Below are positions 1 to 7,212 of a stretch of DNA of 64,000 nt, one piece after another; position 1 is the first letter of the stretch, and every line of letters begins with the position of its first letter. The stretch covers positions 48,564 to 112,563 of the forward strand of contig JAFTQW010000028.1 in assembly GCA_017462565.1 (NCBI GenBank), given 5' to 3'. Origin of the DNA: Ruminococcus sp. (lineage in GTDB: Bacteria; Bacillota; Clostridia; Oscillospirales; Ruminococcaceae). Position numbers and translations under genes: made by a program. A model generated the notes under the pieces. The model was given only the letters and a program-made list of their open reading frames with translations. It was not told where the DNA came from and did no database searches.

Positions 1-1
1 G

Positions 2-532
2 GCTTACACATTCATCAAAGCTAACGGCGGTTCTATCGGAACATCTCTCGTTGATGACGAGAAGCTTGACTACTGTAAGGAAATGCTTGCTAAGGCTGAA
101 AAGCTTGGCAAGAAGATTCTTCTTCCTGTTGACACGGCAGTTGCAGCAGAATTCCCGAATCCTATTGACGCTGAAATTTCAATTGAAAATGTAGATTCCG
201 ATAAGATCCCTGCTGATAAAATGGGACTCGATATCGGCGTTAAGACTCAGGAACTCTTCGCTGAGGCTGTTAAGTCTGCAAAGACAGTTGTTTGGAACGG
301 ACCTATGGGCGTTTTTGAGAATCCTGTTCTTGCTAAGGGTACAATTGCAGTTGCAAAGGCACTTGCTGAAACAGATGCTACAACTATCATCGGCGGCGGC
401 GATTCGGCAGCAGCAGTTATGCAGCTCGGCTTTGCTGACAAGATGAGCCATATCTCAACAGGCGGCGGCGCTTCTCTTGAATACCTCGAGGGAAAGGTTC
501 TTCCGGGTGTTGCAGCAATCGCTGAAAAGTAA
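2..532 (+). CDS. pgk: phosphoglycerate kinase, C-terminal part (5' end outside window)
   Basis: Phosphoglycerate kinase makes ATP and 3-phosphoglycerate from 1,3-bisphosphoglycerate in glycolysis. The reading frame is open from base 2 with AYTFIKANG and no start, so the N-terminal domain lies upstream of the window; the ATG at 83 is internal. Visible family motifs are [11 protein letters not shown] and the nucleotide-binding [11 protein letters not shown], followed by [13 protein letters not shown] near the C-terminus. It is the first gene of a glycolytic cluster with tpiA and gpmI on the same strand. The family assignment is secure; only the truncation is a limit. Confidence 0.96.
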   Translation, partial: AYTFIKANGGSIGTSLVDDEKLDYCKEMLAKAEKLGKKILLPVDTAVAAEFPNPIDAEISIENVDSDKIPADKMGLDIGVKTQELFAEAVKSAKTVVWNGPMGVFENPVLAKGTIAVAKALAETDATTIIGGGDSAAAVMQLGFADKMSHISTGGGASLEYLEGKVLPGVAAIAEK

Positions 533-592
533 TTATCAATGAAAATAGGGCGGGTAGAGATATTCGCCCTTATTGCCATGAGGGGAATGTTT

Positions 593-772
593 ATGAAAAA
601 AATTATAAATAAAGCTCAGGAGGATTCCGGAGTAATGATACTTTTTGCGGTGGTATGCTTCCTGCTGGGATTTGTTGCGGGCGTGCTGATGTCGCCTGCC
701 AAAAATGGATTGTCTATCGCAAGCAATAATAATATCATCGGCTGCGATGATGATGACGACGAGGACGAATAG
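593..772 (+). CDS. small single-pass membrane protein with acidic tail
   Basis: I do not recognise a named family. The frame is open from 539, but AGGGGA at 581-586 sits 6 nt before the ATG at 593, which gives a 59-residue protein; the ATG at 587 is possible but too close to the site. Residues about 12-35 form one hydrophobic helix, and the protein ends in a run of nine Asp/Glu after a Gly-Cys. It lies between pgk and tpiA, 60 bp after pgk, so it is probably co-transcribed. No function can be assigned. The acidic tail would face the cytoplasm if the lysine-rich N-terminus stays inside, but topology is uncertain. Confidence 0.6.
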   Translation: MKKIINKAQEDSGVMILFAVVCFLLGFVAGVLMSPAKNGLSIASNNNIIGCDDDDDEDE

Positions 773-797
773 CTGAACGGGATATGGTGAGGCGGTA

Positions 798-1238
798 ATG
801 ATCGGATATATCTTAGAAGGTTTTGCGAGCTTTGGAAAAGGATTAGCGATAGCAATGTTTGAAATATTTGTTGTTTTGCCTGTTCTTTTTGTAGGATTTT
901 TCACCAGCGCTGCCTATGCAGTACAGGCAGTCAGCTATTATCTCATGATAAAGAACAAAACGTACCTCAAGCGGGGTTGGAGTTTTACTCGTGCAGAAAT
1001 TATCGATGAAAACGGTATGCTTAAACTTTGCTGGTTTACCGACAAAAGCTCATACACAAGCAAATTTAATGGATTTTCATATGATGATACCATTCCGCTC
1101 CTCTACAAAACAAGAAAACCGAAAAGATTTATACTCTGTGATGAAAAATACTGGCGCAGTAAAATACATAGACGATGTATTGTGGCAGTTTTGTGGGGAA
1201 TTGTGTTCCTACCACTGTTTATAAGAATCTTTTTTTAA
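798..1238 (+). CDS. membrane protein of unknown function
   Basis: 146 residues, family not recognised. Residues about 15-50 form one or two membrane helices. They are followed by a soluble segment of about 70 residues (contains WSFTRAEIIDENG), and then a second hydrophobic stretch at the C-terminus (about 127-146) ending in FIRIFF. A GGTGAGG site lies 6-7 nt before the ATG. It follows the small acidic-tail protein by 25 bp and precedes tpiA, and both small genes interrupt the glycolytic order pgk-tpiA. A promoter lies between this gene and tpiA, so it probably belongs to the pgk transcript. Confidence 0.65.
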   Translation: MIGYILEGFASFGKGLAIAMFEIFVVLPVLFVGFFTSAAYAVQAVSYYLMIKNKTYLKRGWSFTRAEIIDENGMLKLCWFTDKSSYTSKFNGFSYDDTIPLLYKTRKPKRFILCDEKYWRSKIHRRCIVAVLWGIVFLPLFIRIFF

Positions 1239-1310
1239 TAATATTACGTCCGAATCAGAAATTTATGAAAAGACCTTATTGAAAAAACGCAGCAGGATAC
1301 TGTTGTGATA

Positions 1311-1339
1311 TTGATAAGGATAACAATAGTTGTTACATA
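1311..1339 (+). promoter_or_regulatory. promoter of tpiA (TTGATA-17-TACATA)
   Basis: TTGATA at 1311-1316 and TACATA at 1334-1339 are separated by 17 nt and lie about 28 bp before the tpiA start. This suggests tpiA and gpmI can be transcribed independently of pgk. The -10 is imperfect. Confidence 0.45.
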
Positions 1340-1366
1340 TAATTTTTTATTAAGGAGAAATTGACA

Positions 1367-2143
1367 ATGAATAAGTCAACAAGAAAGGCTATTATTGCCG
1401 GAAACTGGAAAATGAATAAGACAAGACCTGAGGCTAAGGAGCTTCTCGAAGCTATCAAGCCTCTCGTAGCAAACGCAGAGGGAAACGTTGAAGTAATCGC
1501 CTGCGTTCCTTTCACAAATCTTGAAACAGCTATCAACGCAACGGCAGGTTCAAATGTAAAGATCGGCGCTGAGAACGTTCACTTTGAGAAGAGCGGCGCT
1601 TTCACAGGTGAGATTTCCGCTGATATGCTCACAGAACTCGGAGTTGAGTACGTTGTAATCGGTCACAGCGAAAGAAGACAGTATTTCGGTGAAACAGATG
1701 AAACTGTAAACAAGAGAACTCTTGCTGCACTTAATGCAGGGCTCAAGCCTATCGTTTGCGTTGGCGAGCTTAAATGGGAGCGTGAGTGCAACATCACAGA
1801 AGAAGTTATCGCTCGTCAGATCAAACTTGATCTCTGGTCGGTAACTGCTGAACAGGTTAAGAACGTTGTTATCGCTTACGAGCCTGTATGGGCAATCGGA
1901 ACAGGTCTTACAGCTACTCCGGATCAGGCAGAAGAAGTTTGCGGATTTATTCGTGCTCAGCTTGCAAAGCTTTACGATCAGGCAACTGCTGACGCTGTAA
2001 CTATCCAGTACGGCGGTTCAATGAACGCCAAAAACTGTGCCGAACTCCTTGCAAAGCCGAATATCGACGGCGGACTCATCGGAGGAGCTTCACTCAAGGC
2101 AGCTGATTTCAATACTATCGTTCAGGCTGCTGTTGAAGGCTGA
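1367..2143 (+). CDS. tpiA: triosephosphate isomerase
   Basis: Interconverts dihydroxyacetone phosphate and glyceraldehyde 3-phosphate. The 258-residue length is normal. The catalytic residues are all in place: Lys15 in GNWKMNK, His100 in VIGHSERR and Glu172 in YEPVWAIGTG. The phosphate-gripping loop follows Glu172, and the GGASL phosphate site is near the end. The frame opens with a TTG at 1361, but TAAGGAG (1351-1357) is 9 nt from the ATG at 1367, which I take as the start. gpmI follows 40 bp later with its own AGGAGAA site, so the two form one operon. Confidence 0.97.
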   Translation: MNKSTRKAIIAGNWKMNKTRPEAKELLEAIKPLVANAEGNVEVIACVPFTNLETAINATAGSNVKIGAENVHFEKSGAFTGEISADMLTELGVEYVVIGHSERRQYFGETDETVNKRTLAALNAGLKPIVCVGELKWERECNITEEVIARQIKLDLWSVTAEQVKNVVIAYEPVWAIGTGLTATPDQAEEVCGFIRAQLAKLYDQATADAVTIQYGGSMNAKNCAELLAKPNIDGGLIGGASLKAADFNTIVQAAVEG

Positions 2144-2183
2144 GTCGGATAGATTTTATTAATTTGATTATAGGAGAATAATT

Positions 2184-3701
2184 ATGTCAAAGAAACCAGT
2201 AGCGCTTATAATTATGGACGGCTTTGGCTACAATCCTGACAGCTACGGCAATGCAATTACAGCCGCAAAGAAGCCAAATATTGACAAATATATGAAAGGT
2301 CCGCATACACTTATAGGTGCAAGCGGTCTTGATGTAGGACTTCCCGACGGACAGATGGGAAACTCAGAAGTTGGTCACACAAACATTGGCGCAGGAAGAA
2401 TCGTTTACCAGATGCTCGTTAAGATTTCAAAGGATATAAAGGACGGAACTTTCTTCAACAATAAAGCTATTCTTTCCGCAATGGACAACTGCAAGAAGAA
2501 TGATTCTGCACTTCATCTTATGGGACTTCTTTCTCCCGGCGGAGTTCACAGTCACATGGAGCACCTTTTCGGTCTTGTTGAAATGGCAAAGAAAAACGGT
2601 CTTGACAAGGTCTATATCCACGCATTTCTTGACGGACGTGATGTTCCTCCGTCTTCAGCCGCAGAATATATGGAGCAGACTGTTGAAGAGCTGAACAAGA
2701 TCGGTCTTGGCAAAATAGCTACTATTTCAGGACGTTTCTACGCTATGGACAGAGACAATGCCTGGGACAGAGTTGAGAAGGCTTATTCTGCAATCGTATA
2801 CGGCGAGGGAGTTAATGAATCCGAGCCTGTTCAGGCTATCAAAAATTCCTACGCTAACGAAATAACGGACGAATTCATGCTTCCTACCGTAATTGAGGGC
2901 GGAGCTTCTGTCAAAAAGGGCGACAGCGTAATTTTCTTCAACTTCCGTCCCGACCGTGCAAGACAGCTCACAAGAGCTTTTGTTGATCCCGATTTCAGCG
3001 GTTTTGAGAGAAAGAACGGATTCTTTAAAACTAACTTTGTCTGCATGGCACAGTACGATGCTTCAATGCCAAATGTAAGTGTTGCATATCCTCCGGAGCA
3101 GCTTACAATGACTTTGGGCGAATATCTCAGCAAGTCCGGAAAAACTCAGCTTCGTATTGCAGAAACACAGAAGTATGCTCATGTTACATTCTTCTTCAAC
3201 GGCGGTGAGGAAAAGCAGTTTGAGGGAGAGGACAGAATCCTTATCAAATCGCCTGATGTTGCAACATTCGATATGAAACCGGAAATGAGCGCTTACGAAG
3301 TGTGCGATGCCGTTGTAGACGCTATCAATGCCGATAAATACGACGTTATTATACTTAATTACGCAAACTGCGACATGGTTGGTCATACCGGAGTTTTCGA
3401 TGCAGCAGTAGCAGCAGTTGAAGCTGTTGACGAATGCGTTGGAAGAATGGTTGAAGCTATTCTCGCAAAGGGCGGAGCAGCTCTTATTACAGCAGATCAC
3501 GGTAATGCTGATAAAATGTATGAACCGGATGGAAGTCCGTTTACAGCTCATACAACAAATCCCGTACCGCTTATCGCTGTAGGAATTGACGGTGAGCTTC
3601 GTGAGGGCGGAGTTCTTGCAGATCTCGCACCAACAATGCTTGAAATTCTCGAAATGCCTCAGCCAGCAGAAATGACTGGTAAATCATTGATCGTTAAATA
3701 A
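2184..3701 (+). CDS. gpmI: 2,3-bisphosphoglycerate-independent phosphoglycerate mutase
   Basis: Interconverts 3- and 2-phosphoglycerate using a phosphoserine intermediate and two metal ions (alkaline phosphatase superfamily). At 505 residues it is of normal length. IIMDGFGY holds the first metal ligand. Ser61 in MGNSEVGHT is the phosphorylated serine. HAFLDGRDVPP, SGRFYAMDRD and the C-terminal TADHGNAD metal site are clear. The start ATG has AGGAG 9 nt upstream. It is the last gene of the pgk-tpiA-gpmI cluster and is followed directly by a strong intrinsic terminator. Confidence 0.97.
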   Translation: MSKKPVALIIMDGFGYNPDSYGNAITAAKKPNIDKYMKGPHTLIGASGLDVGLPDGQMGNSEVGHTNIGAGRIVYQMLVKISKDIKDGTFFNNKAILSAMDNCKKNDSALHLMGLLSPGGVHSHMEHLFGLVEMAKKNGLDKVYIHAFLDGRDVPPSSAAEYMEQTVEELNKIGLGKIATISGRFYAMDRDNAWDRVEKAYSAIVYGEGVNESEPVQAIKNSYANEITDEFMLPTVIEGGASVKKGDSVIFFNFRPDRARQLTRAFVDPDFSGFERKNGFFKTNFVCMAQYDASMPNVSVAYPPEQLTMTLGEYLSKSGKTQLRIAETQKYAHVTFFFNGGEEKQFEGEDRILIKSPDVATFDMKPEMSAYEVCDAVVDAINADKYDVIILNYANCDMVGHTGVFDAAVAAVEAVDECVGRMVEAILAKGGAALITADHGNADKMYEPDGSPFTAHTTNPVPLIAVGIDGELREGGVLADLAPTMLEILEMPQPAEMTGKSLIVK

Positions 3702-3707
3702 GAACAG

Positions 3708-3739
3708 AAAAGGCTGATTTATAATTATCAGCCTTTTTT
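3708..3739 (+). terminator. intrinsic terminator after gpmI
   Basis: An 11-bp stem (AAAAGGCTGAT with ATCAGCCTTTT), an 8-nt loop and a T-run begin 7 nt after the gpmI stop. Confidence 0.9.
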
Positions 3740-3763
3740 CACTTTGCTTCGTAGGTGCTTATT

Positions 3764-4630
3764 ATGAAGATTTTGATACTGGGCGGAACAAGATTTTTTG
3801 GTATTCCTATGACAAAAAAACTTGCAGCAAAAAATGATGCTACAATAGCGAATCGGGGAAAAACTGCGGATAACCTCGGCGATTCAGTTTCACGGCTGAT
3901 CATTGAGCGCTCGGATGAAAACAGCGTGAAAGCTGCTCTAAAAAACAGAAAATATGACGTTGTAATAGACAAAACTGCATATTCATCCAATGATGTAAAA
4001 AGAGTTCGTGATAACGTCAAATGTGAAAAATATATTCTTATGTCAAGTTCGGCGGTATACGAAAATATACATAACGAAACAACTGAGGATGAATTCAAAG
4101 CTGTTGAGCATTCGCTGAAGTGGTGTGAACGCAGTGACTTTGGCTACGGTGAGGCGAAACGTCAGGCGGAATCCTGCGTTGCGCAATATTATCCGGAACA
4201 AGCTTATATAGCAGTTAGATATCCGGTAGTTATCGGTGAACATGATTATACAAAAAGACTTTATTTTTATGTTGAACACGTTATTAATTCAATTCCTATG
4301 TTTATTGACGACATGGATTCAAGAATAAGCTTTATTCATGAGGATGATGCTGGAGAATTTCTTGCTTATCTTGTCGAATCTGATGTCAGAGGAGCAGTGA
4401 ACGGGTGTTGTCGAGGGGACATTTTCATAAAGGAAATCGTCTCGTATATTGAACAAAATACAGGAAAAAAAGCTGTTTTATCAGCAGGCGGTGATGCTGC
4501 TCCTTATAACGGTTATCCTTCATTCGCAACATTGAATACATCAAAAGCAGAGAAAACCGGTTTTATTTTTACTGAAGTCCACAATCGTATTTATGAAACG
4601 ATAGATAATTATATAAAATCACTGTCATAA
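3764..4630 (+). CDS. NAD(P)-dependent epimerase/dehydratase (extended SDR family)
   Basis: A Rossmann-fold protein of about 288 residues that starts MKILILGGTRFFG, a variant of the GxxGxxG dinucleotide site. The SDR catalytic Tyr-Lys pair is visible as YGEAKRQ near residue 125, preceded by the strand MSSSAVYEN. C-terminal residues resemble the sugar-binding half of nucleotide-sugar epimerases, but the substrate cannot be read from sequence. The frame opens at a GTG (3755); the ATG at 3764 with AGGTG 6 nt upstream is the better start. It stands directly after the gpmI terminator, so it should have its own promoter, which I could not place. Confidence 0.82.
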   Translation: MKILILGGTRFFGIPMTKKLAAKNDATIANRGKTADNLGDSVSRLIIERSDENSVKAALKNRKYDVVIDKTAYSSNDVKRVRDNVKCEKYILMSSSAVYENIHNETTEDEFKAVEHSLKWCERSDFGYGEAKRQAESCVAQYYPEQAYIAVRYPVVIGEHDYTKRLYFYVEHVINSIPMFIDDMDSRISFIHEDDAGEFLAYLVESDVRGAVNGCCRGDIFIKEIVSYIEQNTGKKAVLSAGGDAAPYNGYPSFATLNTSKAEKTGFIFTEVHNRIYETIDNYIKSLS

Positions 4631-4679
4631 AAATTTATAGTGCTTCTTTAAAATGTATCTAAAATGGAGGAAAATTAAA

Positions 4680-4913
4680 ATGATAAATCCAATGACGCTT
4701 ATGAACCTGAAAAAACATCTTTTAAATTTCAGAGATAATCATCCAAAAGCAATTCAGTTCGTTAACGCCGTTTCGGGAAAAATAGACGAGGGGAGTATAA
4801 TTGAACTTTCAGTACAGCTCTCGGACGGAACAAAAACCAAAACCAATATACGAGTAAATTCTCAGGATATCGCATTCATAAACGAACTGCGGAAAGAACT
4901 TCTCAGCAAGTGA
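4680..4913 (+). CDS. small conserved-looking protein of unknown function
   Basis: 77 residues from the ATG at 4680, chosen because TGGAGG (4665-4670) is 9 nt upstream; the frame itself is open from 4653. The protein is soluble, with an N-terminal helix (LKKHLLNFRDNHPK) and a C-terminal part with alternating strand-like residues and DIAFINELRKELL. No motif or family is recognised. It lies 49 bp after the epimerase and 28 bp before a HAD phosphatase, so it probably shares their transcript. Confidence 0.65.
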   Translation: MINPMTLMNLKKHLLNFRDNHPKAIQFVNAVSGKIDEGSIIELSVQLSDGTKTKTNIRVNSQDIAFINELRKELLSK

Positions 4914-4941
4914 TTGCCCGTAATTACAAGGAGATTAAAGA

Positions 4942-5730
4942 ATGTCCAGTATAATTTTTTTTGATATAGACGGAACTCTTGCAACCGAAGATGAACGTCC
5001 ATTTATACCGGAAAGCACTGTTTTTGCAATTGCTGAAACACGCAAAAGAGGAAATCTTGCATTTATAAACACCGGAAGAACTCGTTTCAATGTAAGCAGC
5101 CGAATCCATGAGATTGGTTTTGACGGATTTATCTGCGGCTGCGGAACTTATATTGAGTATAACGAAGAGGTTATTTTTGAAATCACGCTTGAACAGTCAT
5201 TCTGCCGTAACATTTCAGAAATACTGAGAAAATGCCGCATCACCCCTGTATATGAGCATAGAGACGGATATTTCTTTGATGATAAAGCTGTAATGACAGA
5301 CGGTCTCAGATATTTCATGGACGTTTTTGTAGATTCCGGAATAGATATAAGCGGACGAGTAGAGGATGAAAATTTCTGCTTTGATAAATTTGTAGTATGG
5401 GTCAATGATGAAACAGACTTTGAGATGTTCCATCGGGAAATAAGTCCTTATTTCTCAATAATTGACAGGGGAAACGGATTTTATGAAAATGTCCCTCTTG
5501 GTTATTCAAAGGCTACAGCGATTGATGTGATCCTGAAAAAATTGAATATTCCGATAGATAATGCATACGCAATTGGTGACAGCATGAATGATCTTCCAAT
5601 GCTTCGGGCTGTTCCTAACAGTATTGCAATGGGAAATGCAGAAAAAATTTATCCCTATGTTTCTTACATAACAACTCCATTAGAGGATAATGGAATATAT
5701 AACGCTTTAAAACATTATTCTTTGATTTAG
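4942..5730 (+). CDS. HAD-superfamily phosphatase, Cof type
   Basis: 262 residues. HAD motif I FFDIDGTLA (nucleophile and acid aspartates) is at residues 6-14. The GDSMNDLPML motif IV near residue 213 is typical of Cof/YbjI-type IIB sugar-phosphate phosphatases. A cap domain of about 100 residues separates them, and a lysine (motif III) lies in GYSKATA. Members dephosphorylate small sugar phosphates or flavin and pyridoxal phosphates; the substrate here is not predictable. An AAGGAG site precedes the start. Confidence 0.9.
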   Translation: MSSIIFFDIDGTLATEDERPFIPESTVFAIAETRKRGNLAFINTGRTRFNVSSRIHEIGFDGFICGCGTYIEYNEEVIFEITLEQSFCRNISEILRKCRITPVYEHRDGYFFDDKAVMTDGLRYFMDVFVDSGIDISGRVEDENFCFDKFVVWVNDETDFEMFHREISPYFSIIDRGNGFYENVPLGYSKATAIDVILKKLNIPIDNAYAIGDSMNDLPMLRAVPNSIAMGNAEKIYPYVSYITTPLEDNGIYNALKHYSLI

Positions 5731-5832
5731 AGCAGAGCAATATAATCCTAATTCAGAGCAAAAAGTTACTTTTTTTGCCTGAAATGACAAATATTATTAT
5801 TCTGAATTGATTAAATTTGTGCCTGAAAATAA

Positions 5833-5861
5833 TTGAAAAAAAAACTCACTTATGGTATAAT
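5833..5861 (+). promoter_or_regulatory. sigma-A promoter of the phosphofructokinase gene
   Basis: TTGAAA (5833-5838) and a perfect TATAAT (5856-5861) are spaced 17 nt apart, about 78 bp before the gene. Confidence 0.8.
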
Positions 5862-5938
5862 AAAATAAATGTTGTCGCTACGAAAACAGTAAAATAATGA
5901 GAGGAAAATGGCTTTAATATTTCAGCCAAAGGTGATTT

Positions 5939-7159
5939 ATGAATATAGCAGTTGCACAATCCGGCGGACCTACCTGCGCAATAAACGCTTCACTTGCAGG
6001 AGTTTTCAGAGCAGGAAAAAAATCCGGAAAATTTGAAAAAATTTACGGCGTATTTAATGGAATTGAAGGTATTCTTGAAAACAGATTGGTCGATCTTTCC
6101 GAGGTTATTACAGACGATGAAAAATATCAGCTTCTGTTAAGAACCCCGTCCGCAGTTCTTGGTTCATGCAGAAGAAAGCTTCCAGATTATCATGAAAGCT
6201 CTGAAATTTACGAAAAAATAACAGATGTTCTTCGTAGTAATAACATCAGCGTTTTTTTCTATATTGGTGGAAACGATTCAATGGATACCGTTGCAAAGTA
6301 TTCTTCTTACCTTGCGCAAAACTCAATAAATGATATTAAGGTGATCGGCATTCCGAAAACTATTGATAATGATTTGTGCGAAACAGATCATTCTCCGGGA
6401 TTTGGTTCAGCGGCGAAGTATGTCTGCTCAACAGTTCAGGAAATTACCCGTGACAGTAATGTTTACTGCATCCCGTCTGTTACTATTATTGAGACCATGG
6501 GACGTCATGCCGGATGGCTTGCAGCTTCTTCCTGTTGTATCAGGGCGAACGGCGAGAATGCTCCGCATCTTATTTATCTTCCAGAGATGACATTCAGTAT
6601 TGAAAAGTTTCTTTCCGATGTGAAAAAAGAAATGAAAAAACACAAGGCAGTTATTGTTGTTGTGTCCGAGGGCGTTAAAACTGCTGAAGGAAAATTTGCA
6701 GCTGAAGAGTTTCAATCCGGTCAGAAAGACGTTTTCGGTCATTCATATCTTGCAGGAATAGGAAAATTTCTGGAAAAGCTTGTTGCAGCCGAAATAGGAT
6801 GCAAAGTACGTTCTATTGAGCTGAATGTAATGCAGAGGTGCAGTTCACATATTGCGTCGAGAGAGGATATTGAATCTTCCGCAGCAATAGGTTCAGCGGC
6901 AGTAGAAGCTGCTATAAGCGGAAAAAGCGGATGCATGATGACCTTTATAAGAGAATCTGACAAGCCTTATCGCTTCAGGATTGAAACTGTTGACGCTTCA
7001 AAAGCGGCCAATTCTGAAAAACTTTTCCCTCGTGAATGGATAAATGAAGAGGGGAATAACATTCTTCCGGCTGCGCTTGATTATTTCATGCCGCTGATTC
7101 AAGGAGAAATTCTTCCGATTATGAAAAATGGAATGCCTTTACATATGATAATAGAATAG
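5939..7159 (+). CDS. 6-phosphofructokinase, pyrophosphate-type active site
   Basis: 406 residues of the phosphofructokinase A family, phosphorylating fructose 6-phosphate. The N-terminus AVAQSGGPTCAINAS is the phosphate-donor loop. The motif GGNDSMDT has Asp where ATP-dependent enzymes have Gly (GGDGS), and PKTIDND has Lys where ATP enzymes have Gly (PGTIDND). Both substitutions are established marks of pyrophosphate-dependent enzymes. MGRHAGWLA is the fructose-6-phosphate region. The length, longer than 320-residue ATP-PfkA, also fits. It has its own promoter and an AAAGGTGAT site, and ends at a terminator shared with the convergent GH9 gene. Donor use is inferred from residues, not shown. 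Confidence 0.9.
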   Translation: MNIAVAQSGGPTCAINASLAGVFRAGKKSGKFEKIYGVFNGIEGILENRLVDLSEVITDDEKYQLLLRTPSAVLGSCRRKLPDYHESSEIYEKITDVLRSNNISVFFYIGGNDSMDTVAKYSSYLAQNSINDIKVIGIPKTIDNDLCETDHSPGFGSAAKYVCSTVQEITRDSNVYCIPSVTIIETMGRHAGWLAASSCCIRANGENAPHLIYLPEMTFSIEKFLSDVKKEMKKHKAVIVVVSEGVKTAEGKFAAEEFQSGQKDVFGHSYLAGIGKFLEKLVAAEIGCKVRSIELNVMQRCSSHIASREDIESSAAIGSAAVEAAISGKSGCMMTFIRESDKPYRFRIETVDASKAANSEKLFPREWINEEGNNILPAALDYFMPLIQGEILPIMKNGMPLHMIIE

Positions 7160-7171
7160 GAATAAATTACC

Positions 7172-7209
7172 AAAAATGGCCGTCACACTTTTGTGCAACA
7201 GCCATTTTT
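7172..7209. terminator. bidirectional terminator between phosphofructokinase and GH9 genes
   Basis: A 9-bp outer stem (AAAAATGGC with GCCATTTTT) with an inner GTCACAC/GTGCAAC imperfect helix. It has T-runs on both strands, between two convergent genes. Confidence 0.85.
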
Positions 7210-7212
7210 GTT

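Noticed and set aside
247-904. Minus-strand reading frames of 80-120 codons opposite pgk and the small genes
   Set aside because: They are antisense shadows with poor composition and no ribosome sites; the plus-strand genes have clear homology or signals.
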